Shown here one piece after another: positions 13,383-20,563 of a DNA stretch of 20,563 bases. The DNA is from Candidatus Campylobacter infans (GTDB lineage Bacteria; Campylobacterota; Campylobacteria; Campylobacterales; Campylobacteraceae), in the NCBI GenBank assembly GCA_009827235.1, contig SPMW01000031.1:1-20563 (forward strand), given 5' to 3'. Below the pieces are notes generated by a model, which worked only from the letters and a program-made list of their open reading frames with translations, was not told where the DNA came from and searched no databases. Numbering within the stretch: the first letter of the stretch is position 1; the number at the start of each line of letters is the position of its first letter. The position numbers and the translations under genes were made by a program.

Positions 13383-13725
13383 CCCTAAAACAAATAGTCA
13401 ATGCCACAAACCATAACAAAAAAGGGGATAAAAAACACAAAAAAGAGTGGCAAATTGCGGACAAATTTTCAAACTAAAAACACATAAAAACACGATAAAA
13501 TCGCATTCATAAGGCATTAAACAAAAAATAAAAATTAGCTTAAAACACCAAATTTTGCGACAAAGCGCGATAAAAAAAGAATAAAAAAGCGTTACAAAAT
13601 GCGCTAAATTTTAAAAACAAAACATAGCTAAAACCACCATAAAATCACACTTTAAAGCCACAAATAAAATTCAGCTACTAGCGCAAAATTCCGCAAATTT
13701 AACTAAATTTACAAAATTTGATATT
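13383..13725. other. Non-coding stretch downstream of the initiator operon
   Basis: No gene is supported. It is A-rich on the plus strand and holds a third copy of GTGGCAAATTGCGGA (13447-13461), linking it to the repeats in the 9571-10568 block, and a CGATAAAATCG palindrome near 13493. CATAAGGC occurs once just to the left (13305) and again near 13509. No regular iterons were found. Confidence 0.4.
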
Positions 13726-13935
13726 TTAAGCTAAACTTTTATGTTTTGCTCCTATAAATTTAACTGAATAAAAAACTAAACAGAACCAGCTAATAAATCC
13801 TAATATTATAAGAGCAACCCCATTTATTGCAGTAAATGCCATTAAAAACATTATTGCTATCCAAATAACCGCAAGTGTTGCTGAAATTATATTTACTACG
13901 CTGGCTATACTTTTGTCTAAAAATTTTGTTTTCAT
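13726..13935 (-). CDS. Small two-span membrane protein downstream of rep
   Basis: The start is chosen at the ATG at 13935 (MKTKFLDKS), because AAAGGA lies six bases upstream; a longer in-frame opening to 14046 would overlap the rep gene. The product has 69 residues with two hydrophobic segments at about 10-31 and 37-57, separated by a short turn, and a basic C-terminus (KFIGAKHKSLA). It begins 16 bases after the rep stop and is likely co-transcribed. Small membrane proteins next to plasmid initiators are common but usually uncharacterised; no family is assigned. Confidence 0.65.
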   Translation of the reverse strand: MKTKFLDKSIASVVNIISATLAVIWIAIMFLMAFTAINGVALIILGFISWFCLVFYSVKFIGAKHKSLA

Positions 13936-13951
13936 TTTTAATCCTTTATTA

Positions 13952-14788
13952 TTATTTTCTATTGCTATCATTAAAAATAATTTTATAATCAATAGTTTCA
14001 AGGTTGCTTTGTAGTCTTTCACAAAGCACGCTTTTAAAATAGTCACCTTCTTCCAATTCTTTAATTGCAGGAGTTAAAATTCTTCTGTCTATATCTGCTG
14101 GTTTATATGTTATTGGTGGTTTAATATATTTATAAAATTCATCTTTATTTAATACTAATTCTTTAAGCCCGCTTGTTTTATTAATCGGTAAATTTTTGAA
14201 TTGAATTAAAAGTCTAAATAAAATTTTAGAACCTTTTCTTTTTAAAGAACAAAATTCATATAAATTAAGTTGCATAAATTTTTCAAAAAAGAATAAAAAC
14301 TCATAAGCACCATTGCTTAATCTAAAACTAGCAGTTTTAGTTGCTTCATCTACACTTAATTTATCAAAAAATAAAGCACCTTCAAGAACAGCATTTCGCC
14401 CTTTTGTATTTTTTATATCTGTTTTAAAAAAAGTGCGAATATCTTGTGCTTTATCTAAAAATGCACGCACTTCTTTATAAAATCTATTTTTGTTTTTATA
14501 TGCGCTAGCACTTAAAAATTTTGTTAATTGGTCAAAACTCATATAAACTGTTTTGCCTTTCTTTTGAGTTACATTCTTTTTCGCTAAATGCAATAATGTA
14601 AAAAACAAATCAAAATCTCGTGCAGTAAAATTATCATTAAATATTAATTCTGTATTTAAGCGATTATCATAAATTAAAATTTCTTTGGCGTTGTTTTTAC
14701 TTGGTATTACAGCTAAATTATCAGCATTATTTTCACTTACAATCACTTTAAAATCCTTGTAAGCAAAGATTAAATTAATAGCGCACAT
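13952..14788 (-). CDS. Rep_3-type plasmid replication initiator
   Basis: The product has 278 residues from the ATG at 14788. An ATG three codons earlier (14797) touches the GGAGA ribosome binding site and is less likely. The first winged-helix domain contains NDNFTARDFDLFFTLLHLAKKN, and the second spans about 160-270 (SLKRKGSKILFRLLIQFKN, ending ITYKPADIDRRILTPAIKEL). This matches RepB/RepE-like Rep_3 initiators of Campylobacter plasmids. Such proteins bind iterons to start replication and repress their own gene as dimers. Usual iterons are not visible beside the gene. A 7-bp inverted repeat covers the ribosome binding site and may be the operator. The gene is intact. Confidence 0.85.
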   Translation of the reverse strand: MCAINLIFAYKDFKVIVSENNADNLAVIPSKNNAKEILIYDNRLNTELIFNDNFTARDFDLFFTLLHLAKKNVTQKKGKTVYMSFDQLTKFLSASAYKNKNRFYKEVRAFLDKAQDIRTFFKTDIKNTKGRNAVLEGALFFDKLSVDEATKTASFRLSNGAYEFLFFFEKFMQLNLYEFCSLKRKGSKILFRLLIQFKNLPINKTSGLKELVLNKDEFYKYIKPPITYKPADIDRRILTPAIKELEEGDYFKSVLCERLQSNLETIDYKIIFNDSNRK

Positions 14789-14793
14789 TTTCT

Positions 14794-14817
14794 GCATTCT
14801 CCGTATTCTTAGAATGC
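14794..14817 (-). promoter_or_regulatory. Inverted repeat over the rep translation start region
   Basis: GCATTCT at 14794-14800 and AGAATGC at 14811-14817 are perfect 7-bp inverted repeats with a 10-base spacer that holds most of the ribosome binding site. An overlapping 11-base palindrome ATTCTAAGAAT sits at the outer arm. It may be a Rep dimer operator or an mRNA hairpin limiting rep translation. Confidence 0.45.
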
Positions 14818-14945
14818 GTCTATGCTAGCGCAAGATACATTAATGATAGATTAAATTTTGAAAATTAAGATTAAAATTTGCTAGTTTTTTAATTATTATA
14901 TTTGTAATTTAGGGCGCATTAAATCGCTTTTAAGGCTAGTTTTGC

Positions 14946-14951
14946 TATCAT
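14946..14951 (+). promoter_or_regulatory. Candidate promoter of the PilM/N/O-like operon
   Basis: TATCAT preceded by AGTTTTGC resembles an extended -10 box with a T stretch. Transcription would start near 14958, about 20 bases before the GTG start at 14979. Confidence 0.35.
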
Positions 14952-14978
14952 CGCGCAATTTTTTTAGGGATATTTCAA

Positions 14979-15983
14979 GTGCGATTTTTTAAATATTTTA
15001 TTAAAAACCTTTATCTTTGCGTTTTCGTTGGTGAAAAAGAATGCTCTATTTATGGCCAATTTGTCAAAAATGGTAAAAATTTAAATGCCATTCAAGCTGA
15101 TTTTGAGATTGTAGGCGAGCATATAGATTTTAAGTTTAATGATTATGTTAAAAAACATTCAAAAGATGCAAATACCACTTACACCGCCTTGCTTTTAAAC
15201 ACGCCAAAACAATGGGCTTTGCCAGTTAGCGACCGCATCGGGTATAATAAATTTGGCGTAAATTTTAATGAGGTCAATGTTTTATCAATGCCTGGGGGTT
15301 GGAGCATTTTTATACCAAAAGATGAAATTCAAGCACAACTTCATTTTTTAAATGGCTTAAAAATAGATTTATTGTATTCGCCATTTTCTATTTTGTATGA
15401 TAAGATAAATGAGTTTAGAGCTGATGAGCGCGTTACGCTGTATGCGTATATTCAAGGCGATAGTTGCGCGATGATGGTATTTAAAGAACTTGAAATGAAA
15501 TTTGGCGCGTTTTACAATAATAACAGCGATAAAGGCGATGTAAAACAAGATGATGAAAATCTTGCGCCTATAAATATAGCAGAAATCGATAACATCATCG
15601 CAAAAGAAGATGATAAGTTTAACGCCCTAAACACTTTAAGCGAATTATCCACAGATAACGATATAGACACATTTGAAGATATTTCAAAAACCCAAGAATA
15701 CGAAAGAAACGAAAGCGATGCGCAAGCTAATTTAGAGCGCCTTGGTCAATCAGGGCAAATGCTTTTAAATATCAAAGATGCTATAAGTGATTATTACAAA
15801 AATCCACTTTATGATTCAAATTTTGTAGAAAAAATAGTGATTTTTGATAGCACTGGCGCTATGGACGAGCAAAATTTAATAGACATAATCTCAAATGAAT
15901 TATGCATAGAAACCATTGTTTTCAAAGCAGATAAATACAAAGATGCCCTAAATATAATCTCAAAAGAGTTGAAGGAATGCTAG
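14979..15983 (+). CDS. PilM/GspL-like cytoplasmic assembly protein of a transformation or secretion machine
   Basis: The product has 334 residues with a GTG start and AGGGA eight bases upstream. It lacks a signal peptide. Sequence motifs are weak; the assignment rests mainly on position, as the first gene of a three-gene set whose next members look like PilN and PilO. The N-terminal part (about 1-175) would be the actin-like fold of PilM or GspL, but no clear nucleotide-binding motif is visible. A long acidic linker (about 180-245) precedes a second small domain. PilM-type proteins sit on the cytoplasmic side and recruit the assembly ATPase. In Campylobacter the likely context is the Cts natural transformation system. 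Confidence 0.5.
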   Translation: MRFFKYFIKNLYLCVFVGEKECSIYGQFVKNGKNLNAIQADFEIVGEHIDFKFNDYVKKHSKDANTTYTALLLNTPKQWALPVSDRIGYNKFGVNFNEVNVLSMPGGWSIFIPKDEIQAQLHFLNGLKIDLLYSPFSILYDKINEFRADERVTLYAYIQGDSCAMMVFKELEMKFGAFYNNNSDKGDVKQDDENLAPINIAEIDNIIAKEDDKFNALNTLSELSTDNDIDTFEDISKTQEYERNESDAQANLERLGQSGQMLLNIKDAISDYYKNPLYDSNFVEKIVIFDSTGAMDEQNLIDIISNELCIETIVFKADKYKDALNIISKELKEC

Positions 15984-16522
15984 GACAAAAACGCGCGAAG
16001 TCTTCTTATAGCTTCATACGCCCGCAGCCAAAGCCATTTTTTTCGCTTTTATCGCAGATTTGGATTTCGCTTATTTTATTTGTGTGTGTTTTATGTGTAA
16101 GCATTGATTTTATATTAAAATTTTACACAAATGATTTAGAAAATAAAAATTTACAAGCCCAAGAAAAATATAATAGCAGTGTGCGTAGCATCGCCAAAAT
16201 AAAAGAAACCATCACACACTTAGAAAATGATTACCAAACCGCATTAAATATTTATACTCTAAATGATTCATTAAAACGCTCAGTTCGCAATATTTTTGAT
16301 ATAGTGCCTGATACTATCACGCTTGAATACATCTTGGTAAATACAAATAGCCTTGAATTACGAGGCAAAACCCCAAGCCGCGAAACATTTAATTTGCTGA
16401 TGGAAGCACCATTAAAAAGTATTTTTTCTAGCGTGCATACTAGTTTTTATCAGTTAAAGGGTGGTTGGTTAAATTTTAGCTCCATTAGCACTCTAAACGA
16501 GCAGGATAAAAGCAATGAGTAA
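15977..16522 (+). CDS. PilN-like inner-membrane assembly protein
   Basis: The product has 181 residues, overlapping the previous gene by 7 bases. A basic cytoplasmic N-terminus (about 1-25) is followed by one membrane span (about 28-50: IWISLILFVCVLCVSIDFIL). A periplasmic coiled coil follows (about 55-90), then a small alpha/beta domain (DIVPDTITLEYILVNTNSLELRG) typical of PilN, where the strand pattern resembles a ferredoxin-like fold. This architecture is that of PilN or GspL's membrane half, which dimerises with PilO and is bound by PilM. The start is supported by AAGGA about six bases upstream. Assignment rests on topology, strand motif and neighbours. Confidence 0.65.
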   Translation: MLGQKRAKSSYSFIRPQPKPFFSLLSQIWISLILFVCVLCVSIDFILKFYTNDLENKNLQAQEKYNSSVRSIAKIKETITHLENDYQTALNIYTLNDSLKRSVRNIFDIVPDTITLEYILVNTNSLELRGKTPSRETFNLLMEAPLKSIFSSVHTSFYQLKGGWLNFSSISTLNEQDKSNE

Positions 16523-17051
16523 AGATCGCAATTTAGAAGAAATTGATGTTTTAAAACTAGTGCTTTATGTGCTGGCTTTTTTGCTTATATCTTTGAGTTT
16601 TGTTATGTTTTTGATAGTCCCAAGCATTAAAGACTATAAAAAAGCAAAAGCGCAGTATCACTCTAAAATGCTTAATCAATCGCGCATAGAGCAGATATTT
16701 TTTGCTAATGCAAATGATTTAGACGCACTAAAAACAAAAAACGCTAAAAGCCTAAATGCGATAATAAACACCTTTGATGAAAAGAAATTTCAAAATAAAG
16801 CAGGGGAATTTTTTAGCGATGTGCGCTTAAATCGTATGCCAAAAGAAGATGAAAACTCCACTTTTATCAATTACGAGCTTAATGTAACCGCGATGATGAG
16901 CACGCCTGATAAATTTTATGCTTTTATAGATTTTGTGAATAATTACGAAAATGTGATTTTGATTGATTTTCCAGTGGCTATGCGAGCAAATAGCGGTAAA
17001 ATCGACACTAGCTTTAAGATAAAAGTTTTAGAAGCCAAAGAAAAAATTTAG
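16515..17051 (+). CDS. PilO/GspM-like inner-membrane assembly protein
   Basis: The product has 178 residues, overlapping the previous gene by 8 bases. A short cytoplasmic N-terminus precedes a membrane span (about 15-37: VLYVLAFLLISLSFVMFLIVP), then a coiled-coil stalk (about 40-65) and a periplasmic alpha/beta domain (about 100-176) including FYAFIDFVNNYENVILIDFPV, a typical PilO/GspM pattern. Together with the upstream PilN-like protein it should form the inner-membrane alignment platform. AGGAT lies upstream of the ATG. It is the last gene of the trio; secretin, ATPase and platform genes are not in the window. Confidence 0.65.
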   Translation: MSKDRNLEEIDVLKLVLYVLAFLLISLSFVMFLIVPSIKDYKKAKAQYHSKMLNQSRIEQIFFANANDLDALKTKNAKSLNAIINTFDEKKFQNKAGEFFSDVRLNRMPKEDENSTFINYELNVTAMMSTPDKFYAFIDFVNNYENVILIDFPVAMRANSGKIDTSFKIKVLEAKEKI

Positions 17052-17110
17052 TTTTAAGCAAAACTCTAAATTTTAAAATATTTATTTAAAATTTTAAGGC
17101 AAAAGCGATT

Positions 17111-18109
17111 ATGCAAGGCATTATCTTAGAAAATCTTTGTGAATTAAAAAAAGCAAAAGCACTTTTGGCCTTTTCTCACGGCATCGATAGCACCGCGCTT
17201 TTTCATTTATTAAGACAAAATAATATCAATTTTGCTTGCGCGCTAATTAATTATAAAACGCGCCCTCAAAGCCTAAATGAATACATAAGCGCTAGGGCTT
17301 TGTGTAAGATGTATGGCGTGGAGTTTTTTAGCAAAGAGGCTGTGATTAGTGGTGGTAATTTTGAAAGCAAGGCGCGCAAAATCCGCTATGATTTTTTTTA
17401 TGATTTATGCATTGAGCAAGGCTTTGATACGCTGATTTTAGCCCATCAATTAAATGATCTTTTTGAATGGTTTTTGCTCCGTCTTAGCAAGGGCGCAGGG
17501 CTTGCTAATGCCTTAGGATTTAGCTCATATAGCAAGTACGAAATTAAGCCAAAGTGCGATATTTTCATCGCTAGACCGCTAATTTATACATCGCGCGTTG
17601 AAATTTTAGAGTATTTACACAGCCATTATTATGAGTATTTCATTGATAGCTCAAATTTTAATCAAAAATATAGCAGGAATTTTTTTCGCCATAATTATAG
17701 TGATTCTTTTGTTAAGCTTTTTGCTAGCGGGTTAAAGGCTAGTTTTAAGGCCTTAGAGCGCGATAAAAAGGTGCTTTTGGGTGAGTTTGTTTATGAAAAA
17801 AGCCCATTTTTCATTTTAAAGCGTAGCCCTAGCGAGATTGATTTAATCGATAAGGCTTGTAAGCGTCTTGGTGTGGTTCTTAGCGCGTTATCTAGGGCTG
17901 AGGTTTTAAAGCAAAATGCCCTAGTAATTAGCCATAAAATCGCCATCGCAAAAAATGAAAAATTCATTTTCATAGCACCTTTTAGCAAAACGCAAATGCC
18001 AAAAAATTTTAAAGAAAAATGCAGGATATTAAAAATCCCACCTCTAATACGCCCATATTTATACGATAATACCGAGCTTTTAGCTGAAATTTCTACTTTT
18101 ATTCATTAA
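17111..18109 (+). CDS. tilS: tRNA(Ile)-lysidine synthase
   Basis: The product has 332 residues. It converts C34 of tRNA-Ile(CAU) to lysidine using ATP and lysine, which lets the tRNA read AUA. The PP-loop at 21-27 is FSHGIDS instead of the usual SGGxDS. Further TilS signatures are FESKARKIRYDFF, LAHQLNDLFEWFLLRL with KGAGLANALGF, RPLI, and DSSNFNQKYSRNFFRHN. The length fits the shorter epsilonproteobacterial form without the full C-terminal domain of the E. coli enzyme (432 aa). The gene is convergent with nikO and overlaps it by 11 bases. The histidine in the PP-loop is unusual but the DST that follows is kept. Confidence 0.92.
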   Translation: MQGIILENLCELKKAKALLAFSHGIDSTALFHLLRQNNINFACALINYKTRPQSLNEYISARALCKMYGVEFFSKEAVISGGNFESKARKIRYDFFYDLCIEQGFDTLILAHQLNDLFEWFLLRLSKGAGLANALGFSSYSKYEIKPKCDIFIARPLIYTSRVEILEYLHSHYYEYFIDSSNFNQKYSRNFFRHNYSDSFVKLFASGLKASFKALERDKKVLLGEFVYEKSPFFILKRSPSEIDLIDKACKRLGVVLSALSRAEVLKQNALVISHKIAIAKNEKFIFIAPFSKTQMPKNFKEKCRILKIPPLIRPYLYDNTELLAEISTFIH

Positions 18110-18776
18110 AAATTTCAAGCCCATTTTGGCTTAGAGTGTAAATTTTATCTGCTATGCTTTTGGCAAATTTTAAATTATGAGAGCTAAAAATTATAGCACT
18201 TTTATGGTTTTTTAAAATATTTATTATTTTTTGTTTAAATGCTGTATCTAGCGCGTTTTCAGGCTCATCAAGTAACATAAGAGCTGGATTAAATGCTAAA
18301 ACGCCAGCAAGTGCTACAATGCGCTTTTGTCCGTTTGAAAGCTTAAAGGGCGAGCAAGCCTGCAAATGCGAAATTTCAAGCAGTTCAAGGGTTTGGCTAG
18401 CTGTTTTTAAGGCTAAATTTTCAAGGATTTTAAAATTTGCTTTATTTTTGTTGATGGAGTTTGTAAGCACGCTAAATGCGACATCATCAAGCACATTTTG
18501 GCAAATAAATTGAGCATTTGAATCCTCAAACAAAAAGCCAATTTTATCTCTTATGCTCTCATAATCATCAAGCGAGGTTATGTTTTTATCAAAAAGCGTT
18601 ATTTTACCGGTATTTTGGGCTTTTAAGCCAGCAATTATTTCAAGTAGGCTTGTTTTACCGCTACCATTTGGAGCGATGATGGCGATTTTTTCGCCTTGTT
18701 TTAAAGTTAAGTTTAAATTTGCAAAAATGCTTTTATCATCAAGCACAAGGCTTAAATTTTCTAAACTTAAAATCAA
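18099..18776 (-). CDS. nikO: ECF transporter ATPase (nickel type)
   Basis: The product has 225 residues. This ABC ATPase powers the group I ECF transporter formed with NikM, NikL and NikQ. Walker A is APNGSGKT (35-42); the Q-loop region is FEDSNAQF; the signature is LSNGQ (146-150) instead of LSGGQ; Walker B is LMLLDEP (165-171); the H-loop is SSHNL with H200. The length is shorter than typical CbiO proteins (about 270), consistent with loss of a C-terminal extension. It overlaps nikQ by 4 bases and is the last gene of the operon. It is called NikO rather than CbiO because of the NikL gene in the same operon. Confidence 0.9.
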   Translation of the reverse strand: MILSLENLSLVLDDKSIFANLNLTLKQGEKIAIIAPNGSGKTSLLEIIAGLKAQNTGKITLFDKNITSLDDYESIRDKIGFLFEDSNAQFICQNVLDDVAFSVLTNSINKNKANFKILENLALKTASQTLELLEISHLQACSPFKLSNGQKRIVALAGVLAFNPALMLLDEPENALDTAFKQKIINILKNHKSAIIFSSHNLKFAKSIADKIYTLSQNGLEIFNE

Positions 18777-19438
18777 ATTATAGCTCCCATTTTAAAAACC
18801 AAGCAAAGTGCGCAAAGTGCGAGCAGGGCGTAATCTTGCCTGTGTAGGTTTAGTTTTTGTGGGTTTAAAATATAGCCTTTGTAGTTTCTAGCTTTTAGCG
18901 TTTTTTGCGTGCTTTGTAGCTTTTGAATGGCTAAAATTAGTAAAAGAGCTAATAAATTAGCATAAATTTTATAGCCAAAAATACTAGTTTTTGGGCGAAA
19001 TCCGCGCGCTTTTAGTGTGTTTTGTAGTTTGATTAAGTCTTTATTTAAAGAGCTGGTAAAACTAAGGCTAAAATATATTAAAGAGTTGATTTTTTTGCCT
19101 AAATTTAATGCGCTAAATGCCCGTAAAAACTCACTTTTATTTATGCCACTAAATAACAAAAGGCTAAAAAATATCAATAAATTTGAGCGTAAAAAAATAA
19201 GCCAGGCAAGATTATAATTTTGGCTTAAAAGCACGCTAGCAACGCTTAAAAGCACAAAAATATTTAAAATAAAAAGCCTTTTTAAAACTCTTGTGAGTTT
19301 ATCTTTGCTAAATATTAAAGCAAAAATTAAAGGCGCAAAATAGCTGATAAAAACGCCATTACTAAGTGCTACGCCAAGACTATAAAGCATAAGTGCTATC
19401 AAGCTTGCACTATAATTTAGCGAGCCAAAATAACGCAC
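18773..19438 (-). CDS. nikQ: ECF transporter transmembrane T component (nickel type)
   Basis: The product has 221 residues with about five hydrophobic segments (10-27, 28-45, 55-75, 78-97, 157-172), plus a C-terminal hydrophobic stretch. Two T-component coupling motifs are present: LKARGF at 142-147 and LKARNY at 181-186, which insert into the ATPase grooves. It links ATP hydrolysis by NikO to movement of the substrate-binding NikM. The start overlaps the end of nikL by one base and its end overlaps nikO. The second motif has Asn where Gly is usual. Confidence 0.88.
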   Translation of the reverse strand: MRYFGSLNYSASLIALMLYSLGVALSNGVFISYFAPLIFALIFSKDKLTRVLKRLFILNIFVLLSVASVLLSQNYNLAWLIFLRSNLLIFFSLLLFSGINKSEFLRAFSALNLGKKINSLIYFSLSFTSSLNKDLIKLQNTLKARGFRPKTSIFGYKIYANLLALLLILAIQKLQSTQKTLKARNYKGYILNPQKLNLHRQDYALLALCALCLVFKMGAII

Positions 19439-19941
19439 TATTTGCGCCTTTTTACAAAATACAAGCCCGCAAAAATCAGCAAAATTATTATGATGGCAAA
19501 AAAGCCCTTAATTAGCTCGCTAAATACGCTGTTTTGGCCATCTTGGGTAAAATTTTCTACTTTTGGCTGAGTGCTTTGCTTATTTTGTGGTTGTTGGCTA
19601 CTTTTATTAAAATCGCTAGTGTTATTTTGGGGTTTATTTAAGCTAATTTTTGTGCTTTTATAATGCCCTGCGCCTGCATTTATTGAGATTTCAAGTTCGT
19701 TGCTGTTTTGGCTTAATTTAGCTTTATTTAAAATAAAACTACCATTTTCATCGGTATTTTCTTTAAACACTTGGCTAGTATTTTGGATTAAAATTTCACA
19801 ATTTTTACAAGGCGAACCGCCGTAAAAATATGCTTTTATATTTATTTGCGAGCCTTCATCTTTGGCAAAAATTTTAAGCGAATGAGCTAAAATTTCACTA
19901 TAAAAACTAAAAAAACAAAATATTATAAAGATTTTTGGCAT
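19438..19941 (-). CDS. nikL: Nickel ECF transporter accessory protein NikL
   Basis: The product has 167 residues. A signal peptide (1-19) ends before HSLKIFAK, giving a mature N-terminus starting with histidine as in NikL/NikK proteins. An extracytoplasmic beta domain follows with a PCKNC pair (C45, C48) in a surface turn, then an Asn/Gln/Ser-rich linker (about 108-135), one membrane span (about 144-162) and the basic end KRRK. Such proteins replace CbiN in nickel-type systems and are needed for transport by the NikM complex. The start overlaps nikM by 19 bases. The CxxC may bind metal or form a disulphide, which is my inference. Confidence 0.8.
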   Translation of the reverse strand: MPKIFIIFCFFSFYSEILAHSLKIFAKDEGSQINIKAYFYGGSPCKNCEILIQNTSQVFKENTDENGSFILNKAKLSQNSNELEISINAGAGHYKSTKISLNKPQNNTSDFNKSSQQPQNKQSTQPKVENFTQDGQNSVFSELIKGFFAIIIILLIFAGLYFVKRRK

Positions 19942-20531
19942 GGTAAAAACTCCGGATAAGTTTTAGCTATAAAACTAAGCAATAAAGCACAAATTAGCCC
20001 CTCAATCACGCATAAAGCACTATTTGTAAGTAAAACAAGGCTAGCAATTGCCCTAAACTCATCGCCATTTAATAATAAAACCGCGCTAAGCAAAATAGAG
20101 CTAATCGCCACAGGCACGAAGCCGGCTAAAAAATAAAATAATTTAGCTTTTAATGCGTTATTTTGATTGCCAAGGCGCACAAAATAAGCCCCAAAAATCG
20201 CTGGCAAGCCTATAATAAGCGCATTAACCCCAAGAGTGCTAAGCCCGCCAAAACCAAAAAATATGCCTTGAAATAAAAGCGCAACCAAAATGGATAAAAA
20301 GGCAAAACGCCCGCTAAATGCGCCAACTATTCCACCTAAAACTAAATGTAACGAGCTAGGGCCAAGCGGAAAATGCACAAATGAACCCACAAAAAATACC
20401 GCACTCATACAAGCTGTTCGCACTATATCATTTGGCTTGATTTTATAGAGCAAATACGCTGTAAGCCCGGCTGTGATAATGCCTGCTGGCACTAGTATTT
20501 CTGGTTTTAATACACCTTCGCTAATATGCAT
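19923..20531 (-). CDS. nikM: Nickel-binding S component of the ECF transporter
   Basis: The product has 202 residues with about six membrane spans. The N-terminus MHISEGVL is the hallmark of the CbiM/NikM family, in which the first amine and His2 bind the metal. SFVHFPLGPSSLHLVLGG (50-67) holds further conserved histidines H53 and H62. Nickel is preferred over cobalt because nikL replaces cbiN. It is the first gene of the operon nikM-nikL-nikQ-nikO, all overlapping. AGGG lies about six bases upstream of the ATG. The promoter is likely beyond the window edge. In the host, nickel would supply hydrogenase or urease; neither is visible here. Confidence 0.92.
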   Translation of the reverse strand: MHISEGVLKPEILVPAGIITAGLTAYLLYKIKPNDIVRTACMSAVFFVGSFVHFPLGPSSLHLVLGGIVGAFSGRFAFLSILVALLFQGIFFGFGGLSTLGVNALIIGLPAIFGAYFVRLGNQNNALKAKLFYFLAGFVPVAISSILLSAVLLLNGDEFRAIASLVLLTNSALCVIEGLICALLLSFIAKTYPEFLPCQKSL

Positions 20532-20563
20532 TTTTCGCCCTAATATTAAAATTTTAAATCTTG

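Larger units (their letters stand above)
1..14830. mobile_element. Plasmid-like or integrative conjugative element region (left end outside window)
   Basis: This block carries a Rep_3-like initiator, Ssb, a TOPRIM primase, ParA with DNA-binding partners, TrbM and a TrbJ/VirB5-like protein, plus many short unknown genes almost all on the minus strand. These are hallmark genes of conjugative plasmids and ICEs of Campylobacterota. The right limit is inferred: plasmid functions stop upstream of the initiator near 14,830 and housekeeping-type genes start at 14,979. I saw no integrase, tRNA or direct-repeat attachment site. The element could therefore be integrated, or the junction could be an assembly join. 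Confidence 0.7.

Noticed and set aside
13936..14046. Upstream extension of the small membrane protein to 14046
   Set aside because: The extension overlaps the end of rep and lacks a ribosome binding site, whereas the ATG at 13935 has AAAGGA at ideal spacing.
15645..15653. TTATCCACA, a perfect DnaA box
   Set aside because: It is a single copy inside the PilM-like coding sequence with no cluster or AT-rich unwinding region, so it is best read as chance.
17052..17110. AT-only inverted repeat AAATTTTAAA/TTTAAAATTT as a terminator before tilS
   Set aside because: It has no GC base pairs, so stability is poor, and such palindromes are common by chance in this AT-rich DNA.

Overview
The window looks like AT-rich genomic DNA of a Campylobacter or close Campylobacterota relative. 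The signs are strong A/T codon bias, T-stretch plus TATAAT promoters typical of that group, a truncated-type TilS, a nickel ECF transporter, and plasmid genes (Rep_3-like initiator, TrbJ/VirB5-like, TrbM, TOPRIM primase) of the kind seen on Campylobacter plasmids and integrative elements. The genus is inferred; no rRNA or other marker is present.

Positions 1 to about 14,830 are plasmid-like or ICE-like, with almost every gene on the minus strand. From left to right: the 3' end of an unknown plus-strand gene (2-313); an orphan antitoxin-like gene (407-694); a possible small RNA (784-866); a partition-type operon, transcribed leftwards from 3666, encoding a small lipoprotein, an unknown protein, ParA, and two tandem paralogous DNA-binding-like proteins; three unknown cargo genes (3887-5148), two of them overlapping paralogs; an operon transcribed leftwards from 9570 encoding a coiled-coil repeat protein, TrbJ/VirB5-like, TrbM and a TOPRIM primase, ending at a terminator at 5402-5422; a 1-kb non-coding block full of repeats (9571-10568); ssb preceded by a 21-aa leader ORF; three unknown genes (11189-12892); a second non-coding block (12893-13725) with a tandem repeat and three stacked hairpins; and a small membrane protein downstream of a replication initiator (13726-14788).

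Positions from about 14,830 onward look chromosomal. A three-gene plus-strand operon resembles PilM/PilN/PilO (GspL/M-like) inner-membrane assembly proteins, probably of the Campylobacter transformation or type II secretion-like machine. It is followed by tilS, and then by a convergent operon nikM-nikL-nikQ-nikO for an energy-coupling-factor nickel transporter. No integrase, tRNA or attachment site is visible, so the boundary is inferred only from the change in gene content and strand.

The element's most unusual structure is non-coding. A promoter module of about 240 bp is duplicated at 5160 and 12932. Each copy runs into a perfect 12-bp tandem array, with 3 units in one and 10 in the other. 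A family of GC-rich palindromes follows several unknown genes. A 27-bp direct repeat lies in the 1-kb block and has a shorter third copy near rep. Three consecutive hairpins at 13286-13382 include two GCGAAGC mini-hairpin sequences. The gene set (initiator, ssb, primase, ParA with DNA-binding partners, Trb proteins) fits replication, stable inheritance and conjugative transfer of this element.
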